From Nocardia acididurans (GTDB taxonomy: Bacteria; Actinomycetota; Actinomycetes; Mycobacteriales; Mycobacteriaceae), in assembly GCF_016741815.1 (NCBI RefSeq), contig NZ_JAERRJ010000006.1, forward strand, positions 372,001 through 436,000: 64,000 nucleotides of DNA. The letters are read 5' to 3'. Below are positions 52,654 to 60,410 of the stretch, piece after piece. Under the pieces are notes generated by a model. It did no database searches. It saw only the letters and a list, made by a program, of their open reading frames with translations, and was not told the origin of the DNA. Numbering within the stretch: the stretch's first letter is position 1; every line of letters begins with the position of its first letter. A program made the translations under genes and the position numbers.

Positions 52654-54162
52654 CTACTTGTGGCGGCCGTGCAGGAACGGCACGATCTTGCGCAGCAGCT
52701 TCATGGTGGAGTCGGTGCGGCTGTACGACAGCAGCGCCATACCCGGAATCGTGAAGCGCTGCACCGCGATCGAATGCGGCCGCGAGAATTCCAGCAGGCC
52801 CGGCGCACCGTGGATGCGGCCGATGCCCGAATCCTGGCTGCCGCCGAACGGCAGCCCGGAGATGGCGGCGAAGCCGAGCACCGAGTTCACCGACGTCGCG
52901 CCGACCTTCAGCCGGCGGGCGATCTCCAGGCCGTTCTTCTTCGAGTACACCGCCGACCCCAGCCCGAAGGTGCTGTTGTTGGCCAGTTGCACGGCCTCGT
53001 CCACGCCGTTGACGGTCTTGATGGTCACGGTCGGGCCGAAGGTCTCCTCGGTCACCGCGGCCGAGGACTCGTCGGCGTCCACGATGATCACCGGCTCGAT
53101 GAACGGGCCCTTGATCGACTCCACGCCGCCGAGCACGGCCTTGCCGCCGTTCTTCAGCGCGTCCTCGATGTGGCGGCGCACGATGTCGATCTGGCTGGGC
53201 ATGGTCATCGGGCCGTAGCTGGCCTTGTCGCCCGAGCCCGGCTTCACATCGGTGAGGATGCGCTTGACCTCGGCGATGAACGCGTCGGCCACCGACTTGT
53301 CGACGTACACGCGCTCGACGCCCGCGCAGGTCTGCCCGCTGTTGGCGGTCGCGCCCCAGGCCACGGCGTCGGCGGCGGCCTTGATGTCGGCGTCGGCGGC
53401 CACGATCACCGCGTCCTTGCCGCCGCATTCCAGCAGCACCGGGGTGAGCGTGTCGGAGGCCGAGGCCATGATCTTCTTGCCGGTCGCGGCGGACCCGGTG
53501 AACGCCACCTTGTCCACGCCCGCGCGCACCAGCGCGGCACCGGTCGCGCCGAAGCCGTTGATGGTGATGAACACGCCGTCCGGCAGTTCCGGATTCGCCT
53601 CGGCGAAGCACTTGGCCACGAAATTGCCGATGCCCGTGGAGAATTCGCTGGGCTTGAACACCACGGCGTTACCGGCGGCGAGCGCGTAGGCGATGGAGCC
53701 GTTCGGCGTGTAGACCGGGTAGTTCCACGGCCCGATGATGCCGACGACACCGAGCGGGCGCTGTTCGAGATGCGCGGAGAAGTTGGCCATCAGCGCGCCG
53801 GGCGCGATCTTCTTGGGCTTGAGCACCTTCTCGGCATTGGAGGCGGCCCATTTGATGTGCTCGAGCGCGAGCATGAGTTCGAGGAAGGCGTCGTCGACCG
53901 GCTTGCCGTTCTCGGCGTGGATGAGCTCGCACAATTCGTCGGACTTGGCGACCAGCTTCGAACTCCAGCGCAGCAGATGCCGCTTGCGCTCGGCGAAGGT
54001 CAGCGCACCCCAGGTGGCGGACGCGACCCGGGCCTTGGCCACGGCCGCGCGCACCGCGTCCTCGTCATCGATCGTGTAGGTCGCGAGCACCTCGCCGGTG
54101 GCGGGATTGACGGAGGTCAGTGTGTCCCGCTCGATGGAAGCGGCGGTGTCGGTTGCAGACAT
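52654..54162 (-). CDS. Aldehyde dehydrogenase, succinate-semialdehyde type (GabD2-like)
   Basis: NAD(P)-dependent oxidation of an aldehyde, most like succinate-semialdehyde dehydrogenase-type enzymes. The 502-residue protein has GIIGPWNYPVY (cofactor), VAFTGSAATGKKI, the catalytic glutamate LLECGGKD and cysteine SGQTCAGVERVYV, and EETFGPTVTIK with the C-terminal SGLPFGGSQDSGIGRIHG. Either ATG 54162 or 54174 may be used; only 54162 has an AGGGG upstream. A palindromic operator lies 31 nt beyond. Confidence 0.88.
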   Translation of the reverse strand: MSATDTAASIERDTLTSVNPATGEVLATYTIDDEDAVRAAVAKARVASATWGALTFAERKRHLLRWSSKLVAKSDELCELIHAENGKPVDDAFLELMLALEHIKWAASNAEKVLKPKKIAPGALMANFSAHLEQRPLGVVGIIGPWNYPVYTPNGSIAYALAAGNAVVFKPSEFSTGIGNFVAKCFAEANPELPDGVFITINGFGATGAALVRAGVDKVAFTGSAATGKKIMASASDTLTPVLLECGGKDAVIVAADADIKAAADAVAWGATANSGQTCAGVERVYVDKSVADAFIAEVKRILTDVKPGSGDKASYGPMTMPSQIDIVRRHIEDALKNGGKAVLGGVESIKGPFIEPVIIVDADESSAAVTEETFGPTVTIKTVNGVDEAVQLANNSTFGLGSAVYSKKNGLEIARRLKVGATSVNSVLGFAAISGLPFGGSQDSGIGRIHGAPGLLEFSRPHSIAVQRFTIPGMALLSYSRTDSTMKLLRKIVPFLHGRHK

Positions 54163-54192
54163 GGTTGGCGGCATCCCCTAATGAGAGTGTGA

Positions 54193-54208
54193 TGAGACGA
54201 ACGTCTCA
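54193..54208. promoter_or_regulatory. Palindromic operator between aldehyde dehydrogenase and SRAP genes
   Basis: TGAGACGAACGTCTCA has 7-bp perfect arms with AA between, flanked by AGTGTGA and ACACT that extend the symmetry. It is typical of TetR-family sites; no regulator adjoins. Confidence 0.55.
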
Positions 54209-54308
54209 CACTGCCGAACTGAAGTCAATTGCCCTCACATGTTCGGCCACTATCCATATCTTCGGTCATAACGGGCTTCTGTCGGTGCTCGGTGGCAGCA
54301 TGGTCGTC

Positions 54309-55076
54309 ATGTGCGGTAGGTATGCGACCACGACGAATCCCGCCAAGCTGGCCGTCGAACTCGATGCCATCGACGAGACGGACGATACGGGCTTCAACCC
54401 CAACTACAACGTGGCACCCACGAACCAGGTGCTCACGGTGGTGGAGCGGCACGACCGCGACCACCCGGAAGATCCGGCGACCCTGCGTATCCGGGCCATG
54501 CGCTGGGGGCTCATCCCGGTCTGGACCAAGGCCGCCGAACCCGGCGTCCCCGTGAAGGGCAAACCCCTGTTCAACGCGCGCGCCGACAAGGCCGCGACCA
54601 CCGCGTCCTTCCGCGACGCGGTGAAGAAGCGGCGCTGCCTGGTCCCCATGGACGGCTGGTACGAGTGGATCACCGAAACCGACGGCAATGGAAAAGCCGT
54701 CAAGAAGCCCTATTTCATGTCCCGCGCCGACGGCGGCAGGCTCTACATGGCCGGCCTCTGGTCGGTCTGGCGCGACCGTAGCCAGGGCGACGCGGCCCAG
54801 CCGCTGCTCTCCTGCACGATCCTCACCACCGATGCCGTCGGCGACCTCACCAAGGTCCACGACCGTATGCCGCTACCCATGCCCCAGGAGCACTGGGACG
54901 CCTGGCTCGACCCCGACCACCCCGCCCCCGCGGAACTCCTGGAAACCCCCACCCCCGAATCGGTTTCGGACATCCTGCTCCGCCCGGTGCCCACGCTGGT
55001 GAACAGCATCAAGAACAACGGCCCCGAGCTCCTGGACCATGTGAAGGACGAGGCCGAGCAGATCAGCCTGCTCTGA
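54309..55076 (+). CDS. SRAP/YedK (HMCES) abasic-site DNA-protein crosslinker
   Basis: Covalently caps abasic sites in single-stranded DNA (SRAP domain). The 255-residue protein starts MCGRYA: Cys2, exposed after Met removal, is the crosslinking nucleophile, which fixes the start at 54309 (not the ATG three codons upstream). NYNVAPTNQV, the NARADKAATTASFRDAVKKRRCLVPMDGWYEW core with the Asn and Glu of the active site, and TKVHDRMPLPM with the essential His are all present. Family has an SOS association, but no LexA box is obvious upstream. Confidence 0.95.
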   Translation: MCGRYATTTNPAKLAVELDAIDETDDTGFNPNYNVAPTNQVLTVVERHDRDHPEDPATLRIRAMRWGLIPVWTKAAEPGVPVKGKPLFNARADKAATTASFRDAVKKRRCLVPMDGWYEWITETDGNGKAVKKPYFMSRADGGRLYMAGLWSVWRDRSQGDAAQPLLSCTILTTDAVGDLTKVHDRMPLPMPQEHWDAWLDPDHPAPAELLETPTPESVSDILLRPVPTLVNSIKNNGPELLDHVKDEAEQISLL

Positions 55077-55086
55077 CGACCGACGA

Positions 55087-55118
55087 CAGTGCCCCGGTGC
55101 GCGGGCACCGGGGCACTG
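55087..55118 (+). terminator. Terminator of SRAP gene
   Basis: Perfect 14-bp stem CAGTGCCCCGGTGC with its complement, loop GCGG, 11 nt after the stop. Confidence 0.85.
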
Positions 55119-55142
55119 GTCTGCAGGACTTCAGGTTTCAGG

Positions 55143-55169
55143 GGGGTTCGGGGGCGAAGCCCCTGAGAG
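55143..55169. repeat. Dispersed GC hairpin, copy B
   Basis: A 27-bp element with GTTCGGGGGCGAAGCCCC core, identical over all 27 bp to 62296-62322. It lies between the terminator and the secreted protein's stop. Confidence 0.75.
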
Positions 55170-55181
55170 GCCGGGAGAGTC

Positions 55182-55493
55182 TCACACACTGCACTTCACG
55201 GACGGCAGGGCGAAGTTCAAGCCGCACTTGAGAAGTCCCGCGACAGTGTCGATCACCTTGGTGGCAACCCCACCACCGAGGCTTTCGGCCTTCTCCTGGT
55301 TCTTGTCCTTCTTCTGCTCCGAACCCGGTGCGTCAGGCGCGAGCGGGTAGTTCGGGTTCTTCGCCGGGACCACCGACACCACCTCCGGCGCCGCATTCGC
55401 GGTGGCGACCGTCAGCGGTCCGGATCCCAGCGCCAGTAGCAACGCTCCGGACACCGCGACCACACCGATACGAAAACGCTGATGGGGGGACAT
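55182..55493 (-). CDS. Small secreted protein, two C-terminal cysteines
   Basis: A 103-residue exported protein of unknown function. Signal peptide: RFRIGVVAVSGALLLALGSGPLTVATANA, cleavage near ANA-APE. The mature part has a Lys/Glu/Asp-rich linker (GSEQKKDKNQEKAESLGGG) and ends VAGLLKCGLNFALPSVKCSV with two cysteines. ATG at 55493 (MSPHQRFR); an ATG 17 codons upstream would add a less likely N-terminus. The organisation, signal-linker-Cys-Cys tail, resembles the 24056 protein. Confidence 0.7.
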   Translation of the reverse strand: MSPHQRFRIGVVAVSGALLLALGSGPLTVATANAAPEVVSVVPAKNPNYPLAPDAPGSEQKKDKNQEKAESLGGGVATKVIDTVAGLLKCGLNFALPSVKCSV

Positions 55494-55586
55494 AACCGCA
55501 TCACATCCTCGGGTCGAACGAATCAGGCCCGACAAGTAACGCACACATCCGGCGCGAACCCTCGGATCCGCGCCGGACGGGCCGCG

Positions 55587-57296
55587 TCACGCCTTCGTTT
55601 CGACCCCGATCCAGGTCTCGGCTTCGGTCTCGGCCTCGGATTTGGCCGCCTGCGACTGGATGCCGCCCGCGGTGCGCAACGGCACTTCCTTCCAGAACAG
55701 CACCAGCACGAACGCGATGATCGCGAGCAGCGACGCCGACAGGAACACGGTGCCCATGGCGTCGGCGAAGCCGACCTTGAACGGCCGCGCCAGTTCCGGG
55801 CTCAGCTGCTGGATGACCGAACTGTCCGCCAGCACCTTCTCCGCCGCCGAATGATCCTGCGCCACCAGGCCGTTGGCCAGCGCGGCGTCCACCGGATTCG
55901 AGCTGTGCGTGCCCTGCGCCACGGCCTGCTGGAACGCCGGCTGTGTCGCCGCCGCCTGCAGTTCGCCGGTGATGTTCGGCGTCACCTGCGCGAACAGGAT
56001 GGACAGGAACACCGCGACGCCCAGCGTGCCGCCGATCTGCCGGAAGAAGGTGGCGGCCGCGGTGGACACGCCCATGTCCTGCGGCGGCAGCGCGTTCTGG
56101 ATGGCCAGGGTCAGCGGCTGCATGAGGTTGCCGAGGCCCAGACCGGTGATCAGCATGTACAGCATGGTCACCGCCAGCGGTGTATCCGGCGTGATGAAGT
56201 GCAGCAGGAACAGTCCCAGCACCACCAGCGCCGAACCGATCACCGGGAACGCCCGGTACCGGCCGGTGCGCGAGATGAGCTGACCGGCGATCACCGAGGC
56301 CACCATCATGCCCACCACCAGCGGCAGCATCTGCATACCGGCCAGTGTCGGGCTCGCGCCCCGCACCACCTGCAGGTACTGCGGCAGCAGGGTGATGCCG
56401 CCGAACATGGCCGCGCCCACCACGATCGAGATGACCACGCCCAGGGCGAAGGTGGAGTTCTTGAACATGCGCAGCGGAATCAGCGCGGCGTCACCGAGTT
56501 TCGCCTCCACGGCCACGAAGCCGAGCAGGCCGATCACACCGACGACGTAGCAGCTCAGGGATGCCGCACTGCCCCAACCCCATTCGCGCCCCTGCTCGGC
56601 GACCACCAGCAGCGGCACCAGGCCGACGGCCATGAACAGCACGCCGAACCAGTCCACGGTCTGCTTGGGCCGGTCCTGCTTGGGCAGTCGCAGCACCTTC
56701 GACACGACGGCCAGCGCGATCATGCCCAGCGGCACGTTCACCAGGAACACCCAGCGCCAGCCGGAGATGCCGAAGATCTGATCCTGCCCGGCGAGCACAC
56801 CGCCGAGCACCGGCCCGACCACGCTGGAGGTGCCGAACACGGCCAGGAAGTACCCCTGGTAGCGGGCGCGTTCCCGCGGCGACACCATATCGCCGAGGAT
56901 GGTCAGCGCCAGCGACATCAGACCGCCCGCGCCCAGGCCCTGGAAGGCCCGGAACGCCGCCAGCTGGTACATGGACTGGGAGAACGTGCACAGCAGTGAG
57001 CCGACCACGAACAGTGTGATGGCGGTCAGATAGAACGGCTTGCGGCCGTACATATCCGAGAGTTTTCCGTACAGCGGCGTGGAGAGGGTCGCGGTGATCA
57101 GGTAGGCGGTGGTCACCCATGCCTGCATCGAATAGCCCTGCAGGTCATCGGCGATGGTGCGGATGGAGGTCGACACGATGGTCTGGTCGAGCGCGCCCAG
57201 CAGCATGCCGAGCAGCAGGCCGCTGAGCACGACCATGATCTGCCTGTGTGTGAAGCCTGCCGGGGAATCTGTGTCGTTCTGTGCTGTTGTCGTCAC
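55587..57296 (-). CDS. MFS drug exporter, DHA2 (EmrB/QacA) family
   Basis: A 569-residue membrane protein with 14 predicted helices. Signature loop LYGKLSDMYGRKPFYL between helices 2 and 3 (motif A), LDQTIVSTSIRTIADDL in helix 1 (motif D1), and the GGALGG-type motif C region of antiporters (VVGPVLGGVLAG). It is an H+-coupled multidrug efflux pump with no identifiable substrate. GTG overlaps the MarR stop by 4 nt, so it is coupled to its regulator. Confidence 0.92.
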   Translation of the reverse strand: MTTTAQNDTDSPAGFTHRQIMVVLSGLLLGMLLGALDQTIVSTSIRTIADDLQGYSMQAWVTTAYLITATLSTPLYGKLSDMYGRKPFYLTAITLFVVGSLLCTFSQSMYQLAAFRAFQGLGAGGLMSLALTILGDMVSPRERARYQGYFLAVFGTSSVVGPVLGGVLAGQDQIFGISGWRWVFLVNVPLGMIALAVVSKVLRLPKQDRPKQTVDWFGVLFMAVGLVPLLVVAEQGREWGWGSAASLSCYVVGVIGLLGFVAVEAKLGDAALIPLRMFKNSTFALGVVISIVVGAAMFGGITLLPQYLQVVRGASPTLAGMQMLPLVVGMMVASVIAGQLISRTGRYRAFPVIGSALVVLGLFLLHFITPDTPLAVTMLYMLITGLGLGNLMQPLTLAIQNALPPQDMGVSTAAATFFRQIGGTLGVAVFLSILFAQVTPNITGELQAAATQPAFQQAVAQGTHSSNPVDAALANGLVAQDHSAAEKVLADSSVIQQLSPELARPFKVGFADAMGTVFLSASLLAIIAFVLVLFWKEVPLRTAGGIQSQAAKSEAETEAETWIGVETKA

Positions 57297-57841
57297 GAAT
57301 TGCTCTCTGCCTTATCGGTTTTCGAGAAGAAGGGCGGGTTGGCGGTGAGATCGGCGAGCAGTTGCTGCCGGGTGATCTCGTAGCCGTCCACGAAGCGGAG
57401 CAGTAGTCCGGCGAAGACCTCGCGTTCCGCGGGCGCCCAGTCGGCCAGGATCTGCTGCAGTCCGCGATTGCGTCGTACGCGCATCTCGGCGGCGACCTCG
57501 CGGCCGAAGTCGGTCACGGCCAGCACGCTGGCGCGGCCGTCGTCCGGGTCGGCGCGGCGTTCCAGTACGCCGCGTTTGACGAGGGTGGCGGCCTGCCTGC
57601 TGATGGTCGAGGCATCCGAGTAGAGGGCGTCCGCGAGTGCGCCCGACCGCATCGGCCCGGCCTGCAGCAGCTGGAACAGGATCGAGAAGGCGGCGGGTTC
57701 GATCTCGCCGTGCGAGGCGGCGACGATCTGCGCGGTGGTGCGGTCGCGCAGTTTGCCGAGTCGCCCGATCTGGTAGCCGACGCGATCGAGCAGTTCTTCG
57801 GCGATAGGGCTGGTCGCCGGGTCGTCGGTCACGGTGGACAT
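57293..57841 (-). CDS. MarR family regulator of the MFS pump
   Basis: A 182-residue winged-helix regulator (residues 40-140): PAAFSILFQLLQAGPMRSGALADAL, DASTISRQAATLVKRGVLERRADPDDGRASVLAVT. The dimerisation helices flank it. ATG at 57841; the frame is open 10 codons more. It overlaps the MFS gene by 4 nt and has repeated CAACTA(G/C)TTG-type palindromes at 57856-57882 upstream of its start, so it should repress its own operon until a drug binds. Confidence 0.92.
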   Translation of the reverse strand: MSTVTDDPATSPIAEELLDRVGYQIGRLGKLRDRTTAQIVAASHGEIEPAAFSILFQLLQAGPMRSGALADALYSDASTISRQAATLVKRGVLERRADPDDGRASVLAVTDFGREVAAEMRVRRNRGLQQILADWAPAEREVFAGLLLRFVDGYEITRQQLLADLTANPPFFSKTDKAESNS

Positions 57842-57855
57842 CTCCTTGTATCGGT

Positions 57856-57882
57856 CAACTACTTGTAGCAATCAACTAGTTG
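57856..57882. promoter_or_regulatory. MarR operator array
   Basis: CAACTACTTG (57856-57865) and the perfect palindrome CAACTAGTTG (57873-57882) are 17 nt apart, just upstream of marR. A further CAAGTAGTTA is at about 57923 towards the YbaK gene. Confidence 0.6.
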
Positions 57883-57963
57883 TACGACGCAAGTATGTCC
57901 AGATACTTGATCTATGGCAAGTAGTTATCCGGAGGTGGTGTCTCAGCTCACCGCGAACCCGGG

Positions 57964-58458
57964 TCAGCCCACCGCGACAGCCGCGGTCACCGCACCCGTC
58001 AACCGCACCAGGTCCGCCGGATCCAGCTCGATCTCCAGCCCGCGCTTACCCGCGCTGCACAGCACCCGATCCCATTGCAACGCCGACTCGTCGATCACCG
58101 TCGGTAACCGCTTCTTCTGCCCCAGCGGCGAAATCCCGCCCAGCACATAGCCTGTCGTGCGTTCGGCCTTCGCCTTGTCCGCCATCGCGGCCTTCCCGCC
58201 CCCGAGCGCGGCGGCGGCCGCCTTCAACGACAGCGTGGTCGGCACCGGCAGGACCGCGACGGCCAGCCCGCCCGACCCGAGCTCGATCACCAGCGTCTTG
58301 AAGATCTGCGCACCCGTCACCCCGAGCTCCTCGGCCAGCGCTTCCACGGCCTCCACGCCATAGGAATCACTGCGCGGATCGTGCGTGTACGAGTGCACCC
58401 GATGATCAACCTTCGCCTGCACGAGCGTCCTGATCGCCGGGGTCGAAGCAGCTGCCAT
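57964..58458 (-). CDS. ybaK: YbaK/EbsC Cys-tRNA(Pro) deacylase
   Basis: Hydrolyses Cys-tRNA mischarged on tRNA(Pro). The 164-residue protein has the INS-domain fold with QIFKTLVIELGSG (conserved Lys), ALGGGKAAMADKAKAERTTGYVLGGISPLGQKKRLPTVIDESA (the substrate loop) and DRVLCSAGKRGLEIELDPADL. The start is MAAASTPAIRTL at 58458. No partner is required. Divergent from sigH across 124 nt; the sigH promoter is in that gap. Confidence 0.92.
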   Translation of the reverse strand: MAAASTPAIRTLVQAKVDHRVHSYTHDPRSDSYGVEAVEALAEELGVTGAQIFKTLVIELGSGGLAVAVLPVPTTLSLKAAAAALGGGKAAMADKAKAERTTGYVLGGISPLGQKKRLPTVIDESALQWDRVLCSAGKRGLEIELDPADLVRLTGAVTAAVAVG

Positions 58459-58504
58459 GAGCTCACCTTAAACACCGGCCGCAACCGCTTTTCGGGTCGA
58501 GGCG

Positions 58505-58531
58505 GGAACAGGGGGAGCGTTCGGTCTGTTG
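58505..58531 (+). promoter_or_regulatory. SigH/SigR-type autoregulatory promoter of sigH
   Basis: GGGAAC (58505-58510), 18 nt, then GTT (58529-58531): matches the GGAA(T/C)-N17-18-GTT form of the SigH/SigR family. A TSS near 58538 gives a 45-nt leader to the GTG at 58583. Confidence 0.7.
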
Positions 58532-58582
58532 CATGCGATGCGCGCGCCAACCAAGTACGGAGACATTCTCGAGGAGGAACCG

Positions 58583-59443
58583 GTGACCGTTCTGGTCGAA
58601 GAACGACCGCCCATGCCGGCGCCCATCGCCGTCGCCCCGACCGCCGGTTTCCTGGCGCGTAGTCCCTTCGCGGTAGATTCAATTGCTACGGCGATCGAAG
58701 GGATAAGCGTGACGAGCGACGACGACATGGCAGTCGATCGCCTGCGCGATGACGACAACTCGGGCACGAGTGAGGGCATCGACGCCGGTGACGACCTAGC
58801 CGATGAGTACGAGGCCGGAGAGGCCGACGAAACAGGTGCGCGCAGCAACGAATCCGCCGCCGAACTGGCCGCGCGCTTCGAGCGCGACGCACTGCCGCTA
58901 CTGGACCAGCTCTACGGCGCGGCCCTGCGCATGACCCGCAACCCGGCCGACGCCGAGGATCTCGTCCAGGAGACCTTCGCCAAGGCCTACCAGGGATTCC
59001 GTTCCTTCCGCGAGGGCACCAACCTGCGCGCGTGGCTGTACCGGATCCTCACCAACACCTACATCAACTCGTATCGGAAGAAGCAGCGCCAGCCCGCGCA
59101 GTATCCGACCGACGAGATCACCGACTGGCAGCTGGCCTCCACCGCCGAGCACACCTCCACGGGTCTGCGCTCGGCCGAGATGGAAGCCCTGGAAGCGCTG
59201 CCGGACGACGACATCAAGGCGGCCCTGCAGGAACTCCCCGAGGAGTTCCGGATGGCGGTGTACTACGCCGACGTCGAGGGCTTCCCCTACAAGGAAATCG
59301 CCGAGATCATGGGGACTCCCATCGGCACCGTCATGTCCCGGTTGCACCGTGGCCGCAAGCAGCTCAAGGGGCTGCTGGCCGACGTGGCGCGGGAACGCGG
59401 ATTCAACCGATCGGGCAGCGCGCGTCAGGAGGTAACCCAGTGA
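58583..59443 (+). CDS. sigH: SigH (RpoE-type ECF sigma factor, oxidative stress)
   Basis: ECF sigma factor of the thiol-oxidative and heat response. Sigma2 (RFERDALPLLDQLYGAALRMTRNPADAEDLVQETFAKAYQGFRSF), AWLYRILTNTYINSYRKKQRQPAQYP, and sigma4 (LQELPEEFRMAVYYADVEGFPYKEIAEIMGTPIGTVMSRLHRGRKQL) are nearly identical to SigH. GTG 58583 follows GAGGAGG; it gives about 92 residues before the sigma2 core, far more than the mycobacterial protein. A second GTG at 58709, with its own -10-like TAGATT upstream, would make a 245-residue form. Overlaps rshA by 4 nt. Confidence 0.93.
   Translation: MTVLVEERPPMPAPIAVAPTAGFLARSPFAVDSIATAIEGISVTSDDDMAVDRLRDDDNSGTSEGIDAGDDLADEYEAGEADETGARSNESAAELAARFERDALPLLDQLYGAALRMTRNPADAEDLVQETFAKAYQGFRSFREGTNLRAWLYRILTNTYINSYRKKQRQPAQYPTDEITDWQLASTAEHTSTGLRSAEMEALEALPDDDIKAALQELPEEFRMAVYYADVEGFPYKEIAEIMGTPIGTVMSRLHRGRKQLKGLLADVARERGFNRSGSARQEVTQ
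58674..58679 (+). promoter_or_regulatory. Internal -10-like element within sigH
   Basis: TAGATT, 30 nt before the alternative GTG at 58709 that has AAGGGATAAGC in front. No strong -35. Confidence 0.4.
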
Positions 59444-59706
59444 GCGACGACATGGAAGATCTGGACTGCTCGGCGGTCCTCGCCGATGTGTGGCTGCTGC
59501 TGGACAACGAGTGCGACCAGGATGCCAAGGCCCGGCTCGAGGAGCACATCAACCGGTGCTCTCCGTGCATCGAGGCCTACGGTCTGGAGGAGAAGCTCAA
59601 GTCGCTGCTGAACCGCAAGTGCGGCGGGGAACGCGCCCCCGACTCGCTGCGGGCGCGGCTCACTGTGGAGATTCGAACGAGTTTCACCAGTGTCGAGACC
59701 GACTGA
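59440..59706 (+). CDS. rshA: RshA zinc anti-sigma factor
   Basis: Redox-sensitive ZAS anti-sigma factor that holds SigH until oxidised. The 88-residue protein has the diagnostic EEHINRCSPC (His-x3-Cys-x2-Cys), an upstream Cys (LDCSAVLADVW), and a later Cys (NRKCGGE); a negatively charged first helix fits SigH binding. GTG at 59440 overlaps the sigH stop (GTGA), a coupled pair. It is also shared with the Mycobacterium order. Confidence 0.93.
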   Translation: MSDDMEDLDCSAVLADVWLLLDNECDQDAKARLEEHINRCSPCIEAYGLEEKLKSLLNRKCGGERAPDSLRARLTVEIRTSFTSVETD

Positions 59707-59841
59707 TCGTGACGACTGATTTCGTGAGGTGCGGGTAACTCACCGGGTACGTCCAGAATCGGTGTGGCACCTGGCCGGTGGCACGGGTGCGAGACCGATA
59801 ACGGCACTCGGCCGCCCGCTGAAGTCGCGGAGAGGCGGAAC

Positions 59842-59889
59842 TGCACGAGCGGCACAGTTTCCATCCGGAAACTCGTGCCGCTCAGTGCA
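59842..59889. terminator. Large bidirectional hairpin between rshA and bL37
   Basis: GAGCGGCAC pairs with GTGCCGCTC and AGTTTCC pairs with GGAAACT across a 4-nt loop, extended by TGCAC/GTGCA: about 21 bp with two single-base bulges, between convergent genes. Confidence 0.8.
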
Positions 59890-59909
59890 TTCGGAGCTAC
59901 TCGCTGAGC

Positions 59910-59984
59910 TCAGGCGTTCGGCCGCTTGCCGTGGTTGGCGCCGTTCTTGCGGCGGCTACGCTTCTTACGTCCACGCTTACCCAT
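59910..59984 (-). CDS. Ribosomal protein bL37 (24 residues)
   Basis: A 24-residue, extremely basic protein, starting MGKRGRKKRSRRKNG and ending ANHGKRPNA, matching the mycobacterial ribosomal protein bL37 of the AURKAIP1/COX24 type. The ATG at 59984 follows a strong AGGAGG ribosome site 8 nt upstream. It would be missed by usual ORF length cutoffs. It is convergent with rshA and divergent from the BCCP gene. In mycobacteria bL37 lies near the SigH-whiB1 region. Confidence 0.88.
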   Translation of the reverse strand: MGKRGRKKRSRRKNGANHGKRPNA

Positions 59985-60032
59985 AGGTAATCCTCCTTCT
60001 CGTTTCGAGGCATTCTTTCACGTGTGGTTGGC

Positions 60033-60050
60033 TGTACCTTCATCGGTACA
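60033..60050. promoter_or_regulatory. Palindrome between bL37 and BCCP genes
   Basis: TGTACC and GGTACA with a 6-nt spacer in the 91-nt divergent gap. Possible regulator site; no regulator adjoins. Confidence 0.35.
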
Positions 60051-60075
60051 AGGTCAACGGAAAGCTAGGGGTCTC

Positions 60076-60291
60076 ATGGCTGAGGAAGTGCTCGCGGAGA
60101 TGGTCTCCACCGTCTTCCAGATCGTCGCCAGCGTGGGCGACGAGGTGAAGGAGGGCGACCCGCTGGTGATCCTCGAGTCCATGAAGATGGAGATCCCCGT
60201 GCTCGCCGAGACCGCGGGCACCGTCACCGCCATCAATGTCAAGCCCGGTGACGTGATCCAGAAGGACGACCTGATCGCCGTCATCAGCTGA
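60076..60291 (+). CDS. Biotin/lipoyl-binding BCCP-like protein
   Basis: A 71-residue stand-alone biotinyl domain, like mycobacterial TB7.3 (Rv3221c), carrying carboxyl groups for an acyl-CoA carboxylase. The biotin lysine is in ILESMKMEIPV, with MVSTVFQIVASVGDEVKEGDPLV before and GTVTAINVKPGDVIQKDDLIAVIS after; the fold is complete. ATG at 60076 (MAEEVLAEMVS). Partner subunits are elsewhere. Confidence 0.93.
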   Translation: MAEEVLAEMVSTVFQIVASVGDEVKEGDPLVILESMKMEIPVLAETAGTVTAINVKPGDVIQKDDLIAVIS

Positions 60292-60410
60292 TCCACGCCG
60301 GATCATCCGCCGATCCCGCCACATTCAGACCTGCCGGTCGGCGCGTGTGCGCGCCACCCTCCCGAGCATGGGAACATACACCCGACGTGGGTGCAGAGGA
60401 GCGTGGGTGA

